NCBI RefSeq assembly: GCF_025149915.1
Contig: NZ_CP102278.1
Span: 1,844,001-1,908,000, forward strand
From: Coprococcus eutactus
Lineage (GTDB): Bacteria; Bacillota; Clostridia; Lachnospirales; Lachnospiraceae
Direction of reading: 5' to 3'
DNA: 64,000 nt
In this document: in pieces, positions 18,651 through 28,113 of the stretch
How the letters are laid out: every line of letters begins with the position of its first letter
Position numbering within the stretch: the first letter of the stretch is position 1
Position numbers and translations under genes: made by a program
Notes under the pieces: generated by a model
Seen by the model: only the letters and a program-made list of their open reading frames with translations
Told to the model about the DNA's origin: nothing
The model's database searches: none

Positions 18651-19586
18651 CTATTCTTCAAAGTATTGTTTTATTTTATCTTCCATAAGATCAGAGCCGA
18701 TAATTATGATTATTTTCTGTCCTTTATCAATGGGTTTTATCTCTGTCTTATGGACTGTGGCATTAAGCTCCAGCCAGCTGTCCTGTTCTACGCTAAAAAA
18801 TCCCTTTATCCTGAACACATCTCCGCAATCTTTATCCGAAAATACCCGATTCACTATATCGACAAGTTGTTCTCTGGTAAAATTCCTGTTCATTATATAT
18901 ACAGAGCTATAGACATCGCTTTGTTTGAACCAAAGCTTCGTAAAATCATTGAGCTTATATCCGACTGACATAAATCTCTCATAGTCTTCACTGCCAAACA
19001 ATTCCCAAGCCTTTGTGATCACATCTCCGTCAAACCGGCGTCTGCACTGAAATTCCTCCAGAGTTTTATTCACAAATTCCTTTGTATGCGATATTTCATC
19101 TTCCGAAACTCCGCTCGTCTTACTCATGACCAAAGCTCCGCAGTTGGCGATTTCAGATGCAAGAACATACCTTGACTGTCTGGACATATCTGTATCAAGC
19201 TTTGCATCGACTATTGCAATAATGCTTCCAACCTCATACCACCTGTCAAGCGGTTCCTCATGAAGAGTATCAAAGAATTCATCTACATCAAATATTCCAG
19301 AAGGTTCCACAATAACCCTGTCATATCCGCTCATCCCCATTGCTATGAGTTTTGTCTTGAATCTTCTCTTATGGCAATCCTCTCCACAGCCTCCTGCCAC
19401 CATCTCGGCATGACAATTAGGACCCATCAAATCCTGCAGCAGCATCATATCCACATTCACTGCACCATAATCGTTCTCCAATATTCCAACGTTGTATCCC
19501 TTATCAACCAAATATTTCACATATTTTCTGATAAATGTAGTCTTGCCTGATCCCAGAAATCCGGTTATCAAATCTATCTTTACCAC
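18651..19586 (-). CDS. CobW/COG0523-like GTPase with atypical Cys motif
   Basis: SIMIBI-class P-loop GTPase of the metallochaperone group. Visible are Walker A GFLGSGKTT, ENDYGAVNVD (switch I region) and IVEPSGIFDVDEF (Walker B-like), with a C-terminal CobW_C-like domain from about 215. The family's Cys-x-Cys-Cys metal motif is replaced by GGCGEDCHKRRF, two Cys and a His. I chose GTG 19586 because AGAGAGG lies eight bases upstream; an ATG at 19625 in the same frame has no box. The metal handled is unknown. It lies between acylphosphatase and the coiled-coil protein in one run. Confidence 0.8.
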   Translation of the reverse strand: MVKIDLITGFLGSGKTTFIRKYVKYLVDKGYNVGILENDYGAVNVDMMLLQDLMGPNCHAEMVAGGCGEDCHKRRFKTKLIAMGMSGYDRVIVEPSGIFDVDEFFDTLHEEPLDRWYEVGSIIAIVDAKLDTDMSRQSRYVLASEIANCGALVMSKTSGVSEDEISHTKEFVNKTLEEFQCRRRFDGDVITKAWELFGSEDYERFMSVGYKLNDFTKLWFKQSDVYSSVYIMNRNFTREQLVDIVNRVFSDKDCGDVFRIKGFFSVEQDSWLELNATVHKTEIKPIDKGQKIIIIIGSDLMEDKIKQYFEE

Positions 19587-19627
19587 AATGTATGCCTCTC
19601 TTTCTCTGCGACCTTTGCAGTACATCT

Positions 19628-19906
19628 TTACCAGCCAGACCTCACATGGAATCCCCTGTCATCTTCCAAAGGAATATTCTTCACATCCATATCCTCGATA
19701 AAAATATACCTGTCCTGTCTAAGAACCGACACAACCTTATCAAGTGCCTCTGGGATTCCTTCGGCCTCCATCTCAACCGATCCGTCATACATGTTGCGAA
19801 CCCATCCTGTGACACCGAATCTGGAAGCAGCGTACTCCGCCTTGTATCTAAATCCCACGCCCTGAACACGACCTTTAAACACATAATGTCTTCTAATTTT
19901 CTCCAT
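19628..19906 (-). CDS. acyP: Acylphosphatase
   Basis: 92-residue cytosolic enzyme that hydrolyses carboxyl-phosphate bonds. The signature GRVQGVGFR contains the catalytic Arg, and WVRNMYDGSVEMEAEG contains the catalytic Asn. Normal family length. It is five bases after pyrC, so translation is probably coupled. Confidence 0.93.
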   Translation of the reverse strand: MEKIRRHYVFKGRVQGVGFRYKAEYAASRFGVTGWVRNMYDGSVEMEAEGIPEALDKVVSVLRQDRYIFIEDMDVKNIPLEDDRGFHVRSGW

Positions 19907-19911
19907 GTAAT

Positions 19912-21198
19912 CTATCTCACCGCGTTATCATACTTATCTGCGTCAAATACTATTTTTCCGCCACACATTGTATAGTGTACCCTTCCCGGCAATGTCCATC
20001 CAGCAAACGGGCTGTTCTCCGCCTTTGATGCAAAATTGCCAACTGTCCACTGCTCATTTTCACCAAATATGACCAGGTCTGCCGGTGCACCCTCTGCTAT
20101 CTTCCCCGGCTCCATGCGGTAAAATTCCGCCGGATTCTTACTCATAAGCTCCATAAGCTTCATAAGTGATATATAGCCCGGCTGTACAAGAGAATAAATA
20201 CCTAATGCCAGCGATGTCTCAAGACCGGTTATGCCACTTGGTGCTTTGTCCAGAGCTCTTGCCTTCTCCTCACTGCTATGTGGCGCATGATCCGTAACGA
20301 TCATATCTATAGTTCCATCCTGAATGCCTTCTATGATCTGTCTTCTATCCTTCTCCGTTCTGAGTGGTGGATTCATCCTTGCCAGTGTGCCATATTTCAA
20401 CACAGCATCCTCTATAAGGGTAAAATGGTGTGGTGTTGCCTCTGCATGAACATCCGCACCAAGTTTCTTTGCCGTCCTTACTATATCCACCGAATTTCCT
20501 GAACTGATATGCTGTATACACACAGAGGCTCCGGTGTGGAGAGCCAGAACACAATCCCTTGCGACCATTATATCCTCGGCTGTCCTCGACGCGCCTCCAT
20601 ACCCAAGCTTTTCTGAGACTTTGCCCTGATTTACCCCCGGCTGTACTATAAACAGTGGATCTTCTTCATGAAGGCTTATAGGAAGATCAAGCTCTCTGGC
20701 CTTTTCCATGGCTTCAAGCAAAAGTTTCTCGTCCATAATAGGGATTCCATCATCCGTGAATCCTGCCGCACCAGCCGCTGCAAGACCATCCATGTCCACA
20801 AGTTCCTTGCCTGCGAGCTCTTTTGTCACTGTGGCAGTCTGAACAACGTGAATACCAGTCTTGGCGCCTTTCTCCTGTATATACTTCAGAGTATCCAGAT
20901 TATCCACTGCAGGCTTTGTATTCGCCATACATACAACCATGGTAAATCCGCCCCTGGCTGCAGCCGCAGCTCCTGTATTTATATCTTCTTTATATGTGAA
21001 TCCTGGATCACGAAAATGCACATGTGTATCCACAAGTCCCGGCGCGATCACAAGTCCCGTGGCATCAATCACCTCAGCACAATCCACATCCAAGTCCTTT
21101 CCGGTCTTTGCTATAGTATTTCCGTCAACCAACACATCCATAATCTCATCTGTACCTGTTACAGGGTCAACGACTCGTCCGTTTTTTATCAATATCAT
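19912..21198 (-). CDS. pyrC: Dihydroorotase
   Basis: Type I dihydroorotase, 428 residues, which cyclises carbamoyl aspartate to dihydroorotate. Zinc ligands are visible in DTHVHFRDPG, QHISSG and TDHAPH; the usual bridging Lys position lies in the CMANTKPAVDN to EEDPLF span. It lies 13 kb from pyrF-pyrK-pyrD-pyrE and completes steps 3 to 6 of UMP synthesis in this window; carAB and pyrB are not here. GAGGTGA precedes the ATG. Confidence 0.95.
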   Translation of the reverse strand: MILIKNGRVVDPVTGTDEIMDVLVDGNTIAKTGKDLDVDCAEVIDATGLVIAPGLVDTHVHFRDPGFTYKEDINTGAAAAARGGFTMVVCMANTKPAVDNLDTLKYIQEKGAKTGIHVVQTATVTKELAGKELVDMDGLAAAGAAGFTDDGIPIMDEKLLLEAMEKARELDLPISLHEEDPLFIVQPGVNQGKVSEKLGYGGASRTAEDIMVARDCVLALHTGASVCIQHISSGNSVDIVRTAKKLGADVHAEATPHHFTLIEDAVLKYGTLARMNPPLRTEKDRRQIIEGIQDGTIDMIVTDHAPHSSEEKARALDKAPSGITGLETSLALGIYSLVQPGYISLMKLMELMSKNPAEFYRMEPGKIAEGAPADLVIFGENEQWTVGNFASKAENSPFAGWTLPGRVHYTMCGGKIVFDADKYDNAVR

Positions 21199-21228
21199 TC
21201 TTTATTCACCTCATCACAATATTTAGTA

Positions 21229-22371
21229 TTATCTTCTATTATCTGGCTGTGTGCCATAATTTCCTGTCTGACCATATGTATCCGTATGCCCGAACTGTCC
21301 ATATATATTCAGCTGTGCTCCGTAGCCGCCCGGCTGACCGTATGTATTCGACTGTGCTCCGTAGCCGCCCGGCTGACCGTATGTGTTCGGATGCGCTCCA
21401 TAGCTGCCCGGCTGACCATATGTGTTCGGCTGCGTGCCGTAGCTGCCCGGCTGACCGTATGTGTTCGGTTGCGCTCCGTAGCCGCCTGGCTGACCGTATG
21501 TGTTCGGCTGCGCTCTGTAGCCGCCCGGCTGACCGTATGTATTCGGTTGCGCTCCATAGCCGCCTGGCTGACCGTATGTGTTCGGCTGCGTGCCATAGCC
21601 GCCTGGCTGGTTATAATGATTTGACTGACAGCCTCTCATAGGCATATATCTGAAATTGTATGGTGCTGTCCATATAGGCTGTACAGCTATAATATGATCC
21701 TCCTTTGCCGCATGTGTTATAAGAAGGAACATCAGAATTATCACTAGCGCAAGTACCGCTATACAGAGCAGAACACTGGTGTCCTCAACCGACAGAACGA
21801 AGTCATACAGACCATGTATTCCAAGAGGACACACATACGCAAGCAGAAGATTGCCAAATGCACTCTCACCATTATTGGCATCTTCTCTCGCTTTGGCATA
21901 TAAAAATCCCATAACAACACCACACGCACAGTGAAGCGGAACCGCAGATACGGCGCGCATGATTCCGGTACCTATTCCTCCCTGAAACACATATATTACA
22001 TTCTCAAGAGTTGCAAATCCGAGGGATGAGCAAACTCCATATATCACTCCGTCATAGCTGTGATCAAAATTCTTGTTCTTCCATGTCATCAAAAGCATTC
22101 CAAGGAATTTTCCAAGCTCCTCTATCATCGCAACTATGAAAAAACACTCCACAAAATTATACATTGCAGAGCTGGGATCCAATCCAAGCATATACAATAA
22201 TCCCGAACCCAAAATTTCAACAATGACCGCAGGTATGGCACTCACCGCGCCAAGAACCGCCAGCCACACAAGGAGACTGGTTGGATTTCTTCTCTGTTTA
22301 TTTTTCCCCACCACAAACAACAAAAGTAAAATCGATGGCAGTATCGCCAGCCTCAACGCAAATGCACTCAT
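21229..22371 (-). CDS. PrsW-family intramembrane protease with tandem-repeat tail
   Basis: 380 residues. About seven TM helices fill residues 1-230, with the family signatures IEELGKF (EExxK), [11 protein letters not shown] and GIHGLYDF carrying the metal-binding Glu/His residues. PrsW cleaves anti-sigma factors in Bacillus; the substrate here is unknown. Residues about 255-380 are eight or more copies of a 13-residue unit [18 protein letters not shown] precedes the ATG. It heads the run that continues through pyrC to the DUF4173 gene. Confidence 0.88.
   Translation of the reverse strand: MSAFALRLAILPSILLLLFVVGKNKQRRNPTSLLVWLAVLGAVSAIPAVIVEILGSGLLYMLGLDPSSAMYNFVECFFIVAMIEELGKFLGMLLMTWKNKNFDHSYDGVIYGVCSSLGFATLENVIYVFQGGIGTGIMRAVSAVPLHCACGVVMGFLYAKAREDANNGESAFGNLLLAYVCPLGIHGLYDFVLSVEDTSVLLCIAVLALVIILMFLLITHAAKEDHIIAVQPIWTAPYNFRYMPMRGCQSNHYNQPGGYGTQPNTYGQPGGYGAQPNTYGQPGGYRAQPNTYGQPGGYGAQPNTYGQPGSYGTQPNTYGQPGSYGAHPNTYGQPGGYGAQSNTYGQPGGYGAQLNIYGQFGHTDTYGQTGNYGTQPDNRR
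21249..21611 (-). repeat. 39-bp coding tandem repeat
   Basis: About eight full plus partial copies of a 39-bp unit encoding [13 protein letters not shown] at the 3' end of the PrsW gene. Copies differ at single positions ([12 protein letters not shown]). Confidence 0.9.
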
Positions 22372-22483
22372 GTAACACTCTCCCTTTATCTTATGCTAAT
22401 AGACATATATATTCTAAGATACCATTTTTGATTGAAATTCACAATAAGCAGTGACCTTACATGATATTATTTTTCACAAATAC

Positions 22484-22522
22484 GCAAAGAGCGGACATCC
22501 CTCAAATGGAAAAGCCCGCTCT
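22484..22522 (-). terminator. Terminator-like hairpin after the DUF4097 gene
   Basis: Stem AGAGCGG/CCGCTCT followed on the minus strand by TTTG, about 85 bp after the DUF4097 stop. Confidence 0.5.
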
Positions 22523-22607
22523 CTGTCATACTATAAAATTGCTCTGTATACATGTATTATATATTCTATGATTTTACATGTACTATATACCTGCCTTATA
22601 TACGCAT

Positions 22608-23561
22608 TTAATCCCTCTTCGTCACATCTATATCACCGCTGCTCGTAATGATCTCACAGCTGCCCTCTGCATCAACATAAGAATCCGGAACATCTACATC
22701 GCCACTGCTTGTCTTTGTCTTATAATTGAATCTCTTATTTGAAGTTATATCCACTGATACATCACCACTTGAAGTTTCTATGGTGAATACTGCCGCATCA
22801 CTGTCCGAGAGTGTTATATCACCACTTGACGCATTGCATACTACCCTCTCTGATTTCATATTTGTTGAACTGATATCACCACTCTTCGTTGTGAATTCAG
22901 CCTTATCTGCAGCTACAGTGTCGCTGAGTGTGAGATCTCCGCTATTTGCGGAAAGATTCAGCTCCTCTGTCGCAACACTGTCAAGCTTTATACAACCGCT
23001 ACTTGCTTTTACTGTGATGCTGTCTGCATTTGCACCTGTTATACCGGTGTCTCCGCTCGAAGTAACAATGTCTATATCCTTCACCGCAAGATAATATTCC
23101 ACATCCACATCGCCGCTGCCTGTGACTATCTTTATATCCTCATATTCAGTCCCAGCGAGATATACTGTAACCGACGGCCATGCAACTGTACTCACACCCA
23201 GTGATATATTAAATGCTCTATTTCTCGTATCATCGGCTGTTATCTTCAAAACCCCATCCTTCACATCAACATGATGTGTAAGACCTGTGCAATCATAATA
23301 CTCAACGTAGTCTGCATCTCCCTCGGCCTTCTTCACCATGACATCTATATCCGATGAGCTCTCTATGTCTATGCTCTTGAATCCATCTTTTACATACTCT
23401 GTCTTTTTCTCATATTGTATATTCTCTGACTTCATATCCTTGAGATTGATCTGCACATTCGGCCAGCTGAAACCATTTGCCGCAAATGCAGATATTATAG
23501 TTATTATTCCGGCAACTATCATAACCGATGCCGCTATAACCGCTTTCTTTGTCCTGCTCAT
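22608..23561 (-). CDS. DUF4097 beta-strand repeat protein
   Basis: 317 residues. One N-terminal TM/signal segment (about 5-30) is followed by a long beta-rich region with recurring SSGD motifs (TSSGDTGITG, ANSGDLTLS, TKSGDISS, ASSGDITLS, TSSGDVSVD), typical of the putative adhesin DUF4097 family. Likely membrane-anchored outside the cell. Third gene of the PadR-DUF1700-DUF4097 module, three bases after DUF1700. Confidence 0.88.
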   Translation of the reverse strand: MSRTKKAVIAASVMIVAGIITIISAFAANGFSWPNVQINLKDMKSENIQYEKKTEYVKDGFKSIDIESSSDIDVMVKKAEGDADYVEYYDCTGLTHHVDVKDGVLKITADDTRNRAFNISLGVSTVAWPSVTVYLAGTEYEDIKIVTGSGDVDVEYYLAVKDIDIVTSSGDTGITGANADSITVKASSGCIKLDSVATEELNLSANSGDLTLSDTVAADKAEFTTKSGDISSTNMKSERVVCNASSGDITLSDSDAAVFTIETSSGDVSVDITSNKRFNYKTKTSSGDVDVPDSYVDAEGSCEIITSSGDIDVTKRD

Positions 23562-23564
23562 ATC

Positions 23565-24158
23565 CTATTTCTCCTTTACAAACATTCTCTTGATACCGTT
23601 CACACTGGCCTTGCACACCTTGAATATGCCCACTGTAACAGGTTTTACCGACACAATGAAAAGTATCGCAATTCCTGTACCGATAAGCGCTGCTCCAAGC
23701 ATGAGAAAAGCTGCATATGGGCAATGGGCTATGAACAGTGGGATTACACTCACTATTCCGCATATCCCTGCCACTACAAAACTGAGCACGACCACATAAA
23801 ATGACACAAGCAGTGTAAATGCTACTATCCAAAGTGTTAATAAAAGCACCGCTGCGGTTATGAGAAGCGGTATCCATACCGGCGATCCGAGAATTATAAG
23901 GATAACCTCCCAAGCTTTGAGCTCATGCTTTGGCTTTATCTTCTCTTTGACGATCTTTGCAAGAGGCATCTCCGAGAGTATCTGTTCTACCGCATCATCC
24001 GGCGACACCATATCCGCAACAGCATCATCCTCGGAAAGTCCATCCTCGATCCTGTCATCGATCATCTCACTATAATAATCTGTAAATCTCTCTATATCCT
24101 CAGCCGGCATGGCCTTGATCTTCTCCCTTATGGCCGTCAGATATTCCTGCTTATTCAT
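23565..24158 (-). CDS. DUF1700 membrane protein
   Basis: 197 residues. The N-terminal helical region has the DUF1700 pattern MNKQEYLTAIREKIKAMPAEDIERFTDYYSEMIDDRIEDGLSEDDAV, followed by about three TM helices. I chose the second Met codon (24158), which sits nine bases after GGAGG; the earlier ATG at 24167 abuts the box. It overlaps the padR stop. DUF1700 proteins regularly sit between PadR and DUF4097 genes. Confidence 0.88.
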   Translation of the reverse strand: MNKQEYLTAIREKIKAMPAEDIERFTDYYSEMIDDRIEDGLSEDDAVADMVSPDDAVEQILSEMPLAKIVKEKIKPKHELKAWEVILIILGSPVWIPLLITAAVLLLTLWIVAFTLLVSFYVVVLSFVVAGICGIVSVIPLFIAHCPYAAFLMLGAALIGTGIAILFIVSVKPVTVGIFKVCKASVNGIKRMFVKEK

Positions 24159-24471
24159 CTGCTTCATCCTCCTTCACTATGAACTGATATATAGATTCCA
24201 ATTCCTTCCACTCTTCTTTGAACTCTTCTATCCTCGCCCTTCCGGCATCTGTTATATGGTAATACTTTCTTAGTCTGCCATTATGCTCCACAGAATACAC
24301 ATTCAGGAAAGCGCCAGCTTCAAGTCTCCTGAGTATGGGATAAAGTGTTGATTCAGATATGGTCACATATGGTTTCATATCTTTGATGATCTGGTATCCA
24401 TATGAATCCTCGTCCTTTATGGCTGCCAGCACACATACATCCAACATTCCTCTTTTTAATTGTGTGTCCAT
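24151..24471 (-). CDS. PadR-family transcriptional regulator
   Basis: 106 residues with the winged-helix PadR domain: LDVCVLAAIKDEDSYGYQIIKDMK, ESTLYPILRRLEAGAF, and RKYYHITDAGRARIEEF (wing). Short form without a long C-terminal helix domain. Starts the three-gene module and probably represses it; AGGAGG lies before the ATG. Confidence 0.92.
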   Translation of the reverse strand: MDTQLKRGMLDVCVLAAIKDEDSYGYQIIKDMKPYVTISESTLYPILRRLEAGAFLNVYSVEHNGRLRKYYHITDAGRARIEEFKEEWKELESIYQFIVKEDEADE

Positions 24472-24557
24472 CGCTATACCTCCTAACGTGGTATACTATA
24501 CAACGCATAGTATTATGTGTCAAGTGGTATTTTCTATAATATCTCCACTTCGACAAA

Positions 24558-24580
24558 GGGGACAGGTACCTCCGTCCCCC
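24558..24580. repeat. Palindromic GGGGAC...GTCCCC element, copy 2
   Basis: GGGGACAGGTACC and TCCGTCCCC form an imperfect palindrome sharing GGTACCT and both GGGGAC/GTCCCC arms with the element at 10394. Confidence 0.6.
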
Positions 24581-24592
24581 AATGGAGTATAT

Positions 24593-24634
24593 AAAAAGTG
24601 CGGGATATCTCTGTTTTAGAGGCTCCCGCACTTT
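24593..24634 (-). terminator. Intrinsic terminator of the aldose epimerase gene
   Basis: Minus-strand stem AAAGTGCGGGA/TCCCGCACTTT followed by TTATATA, 43 bp after the stop. Confidence 0.85.
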
Positions 24635-24677
24635 CGATTTCTTTTATATATGCAATTCTAAATTTTCGGCACTTTTA

Positions 24678-25550
24678 TTATAAAACTTCTATAACGTACT
24701 CTTTGTTGAATGAATGTCCACTCTCAAGGCTGTTTGAATACTCACGGTCTTCTAGTTCACCGGCATAGCCCTCTCTGTCGCATCTGCCAAACCAAGGCTC
24801 TATGCAGACAAATGGTGCATGCTTCTTGGCAGGCGACCATATACCAATCTGTGGCACGTCAAATTCCAGCTGAAGAACCGGCTTATCCGATACGTCCTTG
24901 AGTGTCACGGTATTTATGCCCTTCCCGTCTATGATAAGGGCATCCTCGTCAAACATCTCATCGGTAAGCTTCAGCACACCAGCCGTGAGGCTATGGGTAA
25001 CTGTCCTGCTGCCAAGAACACCACTTTCTGTAAGCAGACCACATTCAACCTCGGACTTATTGGTATGCATATCAAGTGAATAACCATTTACGCCGCCATC
25101 GCAGGCAAACGCAGGATGTGCACCGATTGAGAAATGAAGCTTTCCGGCGCCTGTGTTGACCACTGTCCACATCACATGAACACCTGCGCCCTCAAGCCTG
25201 TAGCCAATGCGGAGAGTAAAATCAAATGGATAGTTCTTCTGCCACTTCTCGTCCTTCACCAACTCAAACCACACTGTATCCTCTGTCTGCTCTGCCACCA
25301 CAAACTCGCTGTCCCTTGCAAAACCATGCTGCGGAATACCCTCATATGTAACTCCATCATGTCTATATGTCTGATTCTCAAGCTTTCCGACAAATGGAAA
25401 CAGCACCGGAGAAACTCTTCCCCAATATGCTGCATCTCCGCACCACATATACTCTCTATCCGTCTCGTTACTCTTCAGACTCACAAGCTCTGCACCGTGA
25501 GTATTTACTCCGATAGCAATTCTGTCATTTTTTAATTCAACAATACCCAT
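24678..25550 (-). CDS. Aldose 1-epimerase family protein
   Basis: 290 residues, a GalM-like beta-sandwich of the YeaD/LacX group that interconverts sugar anomers. Visible features are GAELVSLKS, a Phe/Pro/Gly loop in SPVLFPFVGKLENQTY, PQHGFARDSEF and SIGAHPAFAC (catalytic His regions). The sugar substrate is unknown. ATG 25550 has AGGAGG five bases upstream, better than the adjacent ATG at 25553. Monocistronic. Confidence 0.88.
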   Translation of the reverse strand: MGIVELKNDRIAIGVNTHGAELVSLKSNETDREYMWCGDAAYWGRVSPVLFPFVGKLENQTYRHDGVTYEGIPQHGFARDSEFVVAEQTEDTVWFELVKDEKWQKNYPFDFTLRIGYRLEGAGVHVMWTVVNTGAGKLHFSIGAHPAFACDGGVNGYSLDMHTNKSEVECGLLTESGVLGSRTVTHSLTAGVLKLTDEMFDEDALIIDGKGINTVTLKDVSDKPVLQLEFDVPQIGIWSPAKKHAPFVCIEPWFGRCDREGYAGELEDREYSNSLESGHSFNKEYVIEVL

Positions 25551-25633
25551 CATGTCCTCCTATACTCCAGCCAGTCTGGCTGATCATAATTTACAAATAA
25601 TATTATACACATTTACAACATTATAGCACAGGT

Positions 25634-25678
25634 AAAAAAAATACGGTCACTTAATGAACTAATAAGCAACCGTATTTT
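25634..25678 (-). terminator. Intrinsic terminator of the nad operon
   Basis: Minus-strand arms AAAATACGGT/ACCGTATTTT followed by a TTTT run, about 110 bp after nadA. Confidence 0.8.
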
Positions 25679-25790
25679 ATATAATTAAGCAATAGTCGCT
25701 GTCGGGGTCCCAAGTATCACATGAAGCCTTGAAAGTAAAGGTTTATTACAAAACTTTGTTTATATACTGTTTCCCGGCATCCGCAAATCG

Positions 25791-26705
25791 TTATCCAAGC
25801 GCGATCATTCTGTTGATGCATCGGGAAGCTCCCTCCATCACCTCATCAGAAAGGACTATCTCTTCGCCACCTGTGCCCTTTAATACATTCAATATGTCAA
25901 CCAGGGTAGTAAGTTTCATATTATGGCACATCAGTTTTGAAGAAATTGGATAGAACATTTTGTCAGGGCACTCATACTGAAGATGCTCCACAATACTGTG
26001 CTCTGTACCGATGATAAATTCTTTTTTCTCTGACTTTCTGGCATATGCCATGATTCCTGTGGTTGAACCTACATAATCAGCTTCTGCTACTACATCCGGT
26101 CTGCACTCAGGATGGACAAGAAGTTCCGCATGTGGATGTAGCTCTTTTGCCTTCAAAGCATCATCTAGGGTAACCGCAAGATGTCTAGGACATCCGCCGT
26201 TAAAAAATGCAAATTCCTTTTCCGGCATCTGCTTTTGAACATAGCTTCCAAGATTCGGATCTGGAATAAAAAGAATCTTGTCGTTATCAAGCTTGCTGCA
26301 GATCTGCACTGCTGATGAGGATGTCACACATACGTCACAGGCAGTTTTTAATTCAGATGTCGTATTTATATAGGCGACAACCGCATATCCCGGATACTTC
26401 TTCTTCATCTCATTCAGCGTTTCAAGGTTCATCTGCTCAGCCATCGGACATCCGGCCTCAGGGTTAGGCAGGTACACATTCTTATCAGGGGACAATATCT
26501 TACATGTCTCCGCCATAAAACGCACACCACACATTATTATATTTTTGCGGGAATCCTTGCTCGCCTCCACGCTAAGTCCATATGAATCTCCCATATAATC
26601 TGCAACTTCAAGAATCTCATGTCCCTGATAAGCATGTGCCAGTATGCAGAAATCTTTCTCTTTCTTCAGTCTGATTATCTCTTCCTGTATCTCTTTTATC
26701 GTCAT
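25791..26705 (-). CDS. nadA: Quinolinate synthase
   Basis: 4Fe-4S enzyme condensing iminoaspartate with dihydroxyacetone phosphate to quinolinate. 304 residues. The cluster cysteines are visible in IMCGVRFMAETC, VHPECRPDV and the C-terminal segment EYSIVEHLQYECPDK-like region, with substrate motif HAYQGHEI at the N-terminus. It ends the nadB-nadC-niaR-nadA operon, 25 bp after niaR. Confidence 0.94.
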   Translation of the reverse strand: MTIKEIQEEIIRLKKEKDFCILAHAYQGHEILEVADYMGDSYGLSVEASKDSRKNIIMCGVRFMAETCKILSPDKNVYLPNPEAGCPMAEQMNLETLNEMKKKYPGYAVVAYINTTSELKTACDVCVTSSSAVQICSKLDNDKILFIPDPNLGSYVQKQMPEKEFAFFNGGCPRHLAVTLDDALKAKELHPHAELLVHPECRPDVVAEADYVGSTTGIMAYARKSEKKEFIIGTEHSIVEHLQYECPDKMFYPISSKLMCHNMKLTTLVDILNVLKGTGGEEIVLSDEVMEGASRCINRMIALG

Positions 26706-26730
26706 TTTATTCTCTCCAAATCATTTTATG

Positions 26731-27255
26731 TTATTTCTCCCACTCCTGCCACGGAACAAGGAAGCCTGTCTCATCAAGTTTCTGCTCTATGTTGTCCAGG
26801 ATCTCTTCACTTGGAGCCTCTATCAGATGGTAATGATATCCGTTCGTAGCATTTCCAAGCAGGGACGACTGGCTGTTTTCCAATTTTTTCATAAATTTTG
26901 CCACGTCGTATCTGGAAGCAATATTCATCTTTGCAGTAACACGATTGTACACCGTATGACTTATACTTACATTCTTTACAACACCGCCATAATCAACTAT
27001 GATCGTGAGTTCTTCCTCAGTCCTGTCATAACCGTGTTTTACTTTAAACTCTCTCTGACATTTTGATTCATTCTTGTATATATAACCCCTGTTAGTTGCA
27101 ATTATGCCATCATCAGCCGCCCTGATCACTGCAATATCCTGCACTATTATCTGTCTACTGACATCGAATTCTGACGCAAGCTTATTTGCCGGAACAGGGA
27201 CATCTGAATTCTTCACAATGTCAAGTATCCTTTCTCTTCTCTCTTTTGCCTTCAC
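26731..27255 (-). CDS. niaR: NAD-biosynthesis repressor (HTH plus 3H domain)
   Basis: Niacin-responsive repressor, about 174 residues. The N-terminal winged HTH (RRERILDIVKNSDVPVPANKLASEFDVSRQIIVQDIAVIRA) is followed by the 3H ligand domain with conserved His in SISHTVYNRVTAK and GYHYHLIEAP. GTG 27255 has GGAGG six bases upstream and begins one base after the nadC stop; an ATG at 27270 inside nadC is the alternative. Encoded within the operon it probably controls. Confidence 0.9.
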   Translation of the reverse strand: MKAKERRERILDIVKNSDVPVPANKLASEFDVSRQIIVQDIAVIRAADDGIIATNRGYIYKNESKCQREFKVKHGYDRTEEELTIIVDYGGVVKNVSISHTVYNRVTAKMNIASRYDVAKFMKKLENSQSSLLGNATNGYHYHLIEAPSEEILDNIEQKLDETGFLVPWQEWEK

Positions 27256-27256
27256 T

Positions 27257-28111
27257 TTATTCCTCCGCATGAAGATTTTTCATCGATATATCCATTATAG
27301 GTGAGCTGTGTGTAAGCGCACCGCTTGATATATAATCCACTCCCAATGATATCAGTCTCTCTATGTTCTCTTTTGTAACATTGCCTGAACATTCTGTCTC
27401 CGCACGTCCATCGATCAAATCGATCGCAGCCCTCATCTGATCCGTTGTCATATTGTCAAGCATAATGATATCGGCTCCCGCTTCAACAGCCTCTTTTACC
27501 TGATCCAGTGTCTCAACTTCAACCTCTATCTTGCGGACAAATGGTGCATACTCCTTTGCCATTCTCACTGCATTGGTTATACTTCCCGCAGCGCCTATAT
27601 GATTATCCTTAAGCAATACTCCATCCGACAAATTGTATCTATGATTGCTGCCTCCGCCGACTCTGACTGCATACTTCTCAAATATACGGCAATTAGGCGT
27701 AGTCTTTCTGGTATCCAGCAGAGTAGTCTTGCTTCCTTTAAGAAGTTCTGCAACCTCATGGGTATACGTAGCTATACCACTCATACGCTGCAGGTAATTA
27801 AGCGCAACCCTCTCGCCAGAGAGAAGAACCCTGATATCACCAGTCACAATTCCCATAAGCTGTCCAGCCTTCACCTCATCGCCATCTTTGCAGAAGAACT
27901 CAACCTCAGTGCTGTCATCTAAGAGTGTAAATACTCTTGCATATACATCAAGTCCTGCAATGATTCCATCCTGCTTGCATATCAGGTCTACTTTTCCTTT
28001 CTGTGCCTTTGGCATCACCGCATTTGTGGATACATCCTCACTTGTGATATCCTCCTGTAAAGCCATCATTATAAGCTTGTCCGCATTCAATTTCATTGTT
28101 ATCTGATTCAT
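27257..28111 (-). CDS. nadC: Nicotinate-nucleotide diphosphorylase (carboxylating)
   Basis: Converts quinolinate and PRPP to nicotinate mononucleotide. 284 residues, with ALNYLQRMSGIAT, TRKTTPNCRIFEKYAV and the barrel motif ADIIMLDNMT plus SSGALTHS. It begins two bases after the nadB stop. Confidence 0.95.
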   Translation of the reverse strand: MNQITMKLNADKLIMMALQEDITSEDVSTNAVMPKAQKGKVDLICKQDGIIAGLDVYARVFTLLDDSTEVEFFCKDGDEVKAGQLMGIVTGDIRVLLSGERVALNYLQRMSGIATYTHEVAELLKGSKTTLLDTRKTTPNCRIFEKYAVRVGGGSNHRYNLSDGVLLKDNHIGAAGSITNAVRMAKEYAPFVRKIEVEVETLDQVKEAVEAGADIIMLDNMTTDQMRAAIDLIDGRAETECSGNVTKENIERLISLGVDYISSGALTHSSPIMDISMKNLHAEE

Positions 28112-28113
28112 TC

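Noticed and set aside
20668..21624. 318-residue plus-strand open frame over pyrC and prsW
   Set aside because: It is antisense to two well-supported genes and its repeats mirror the prsW tandem repeat.
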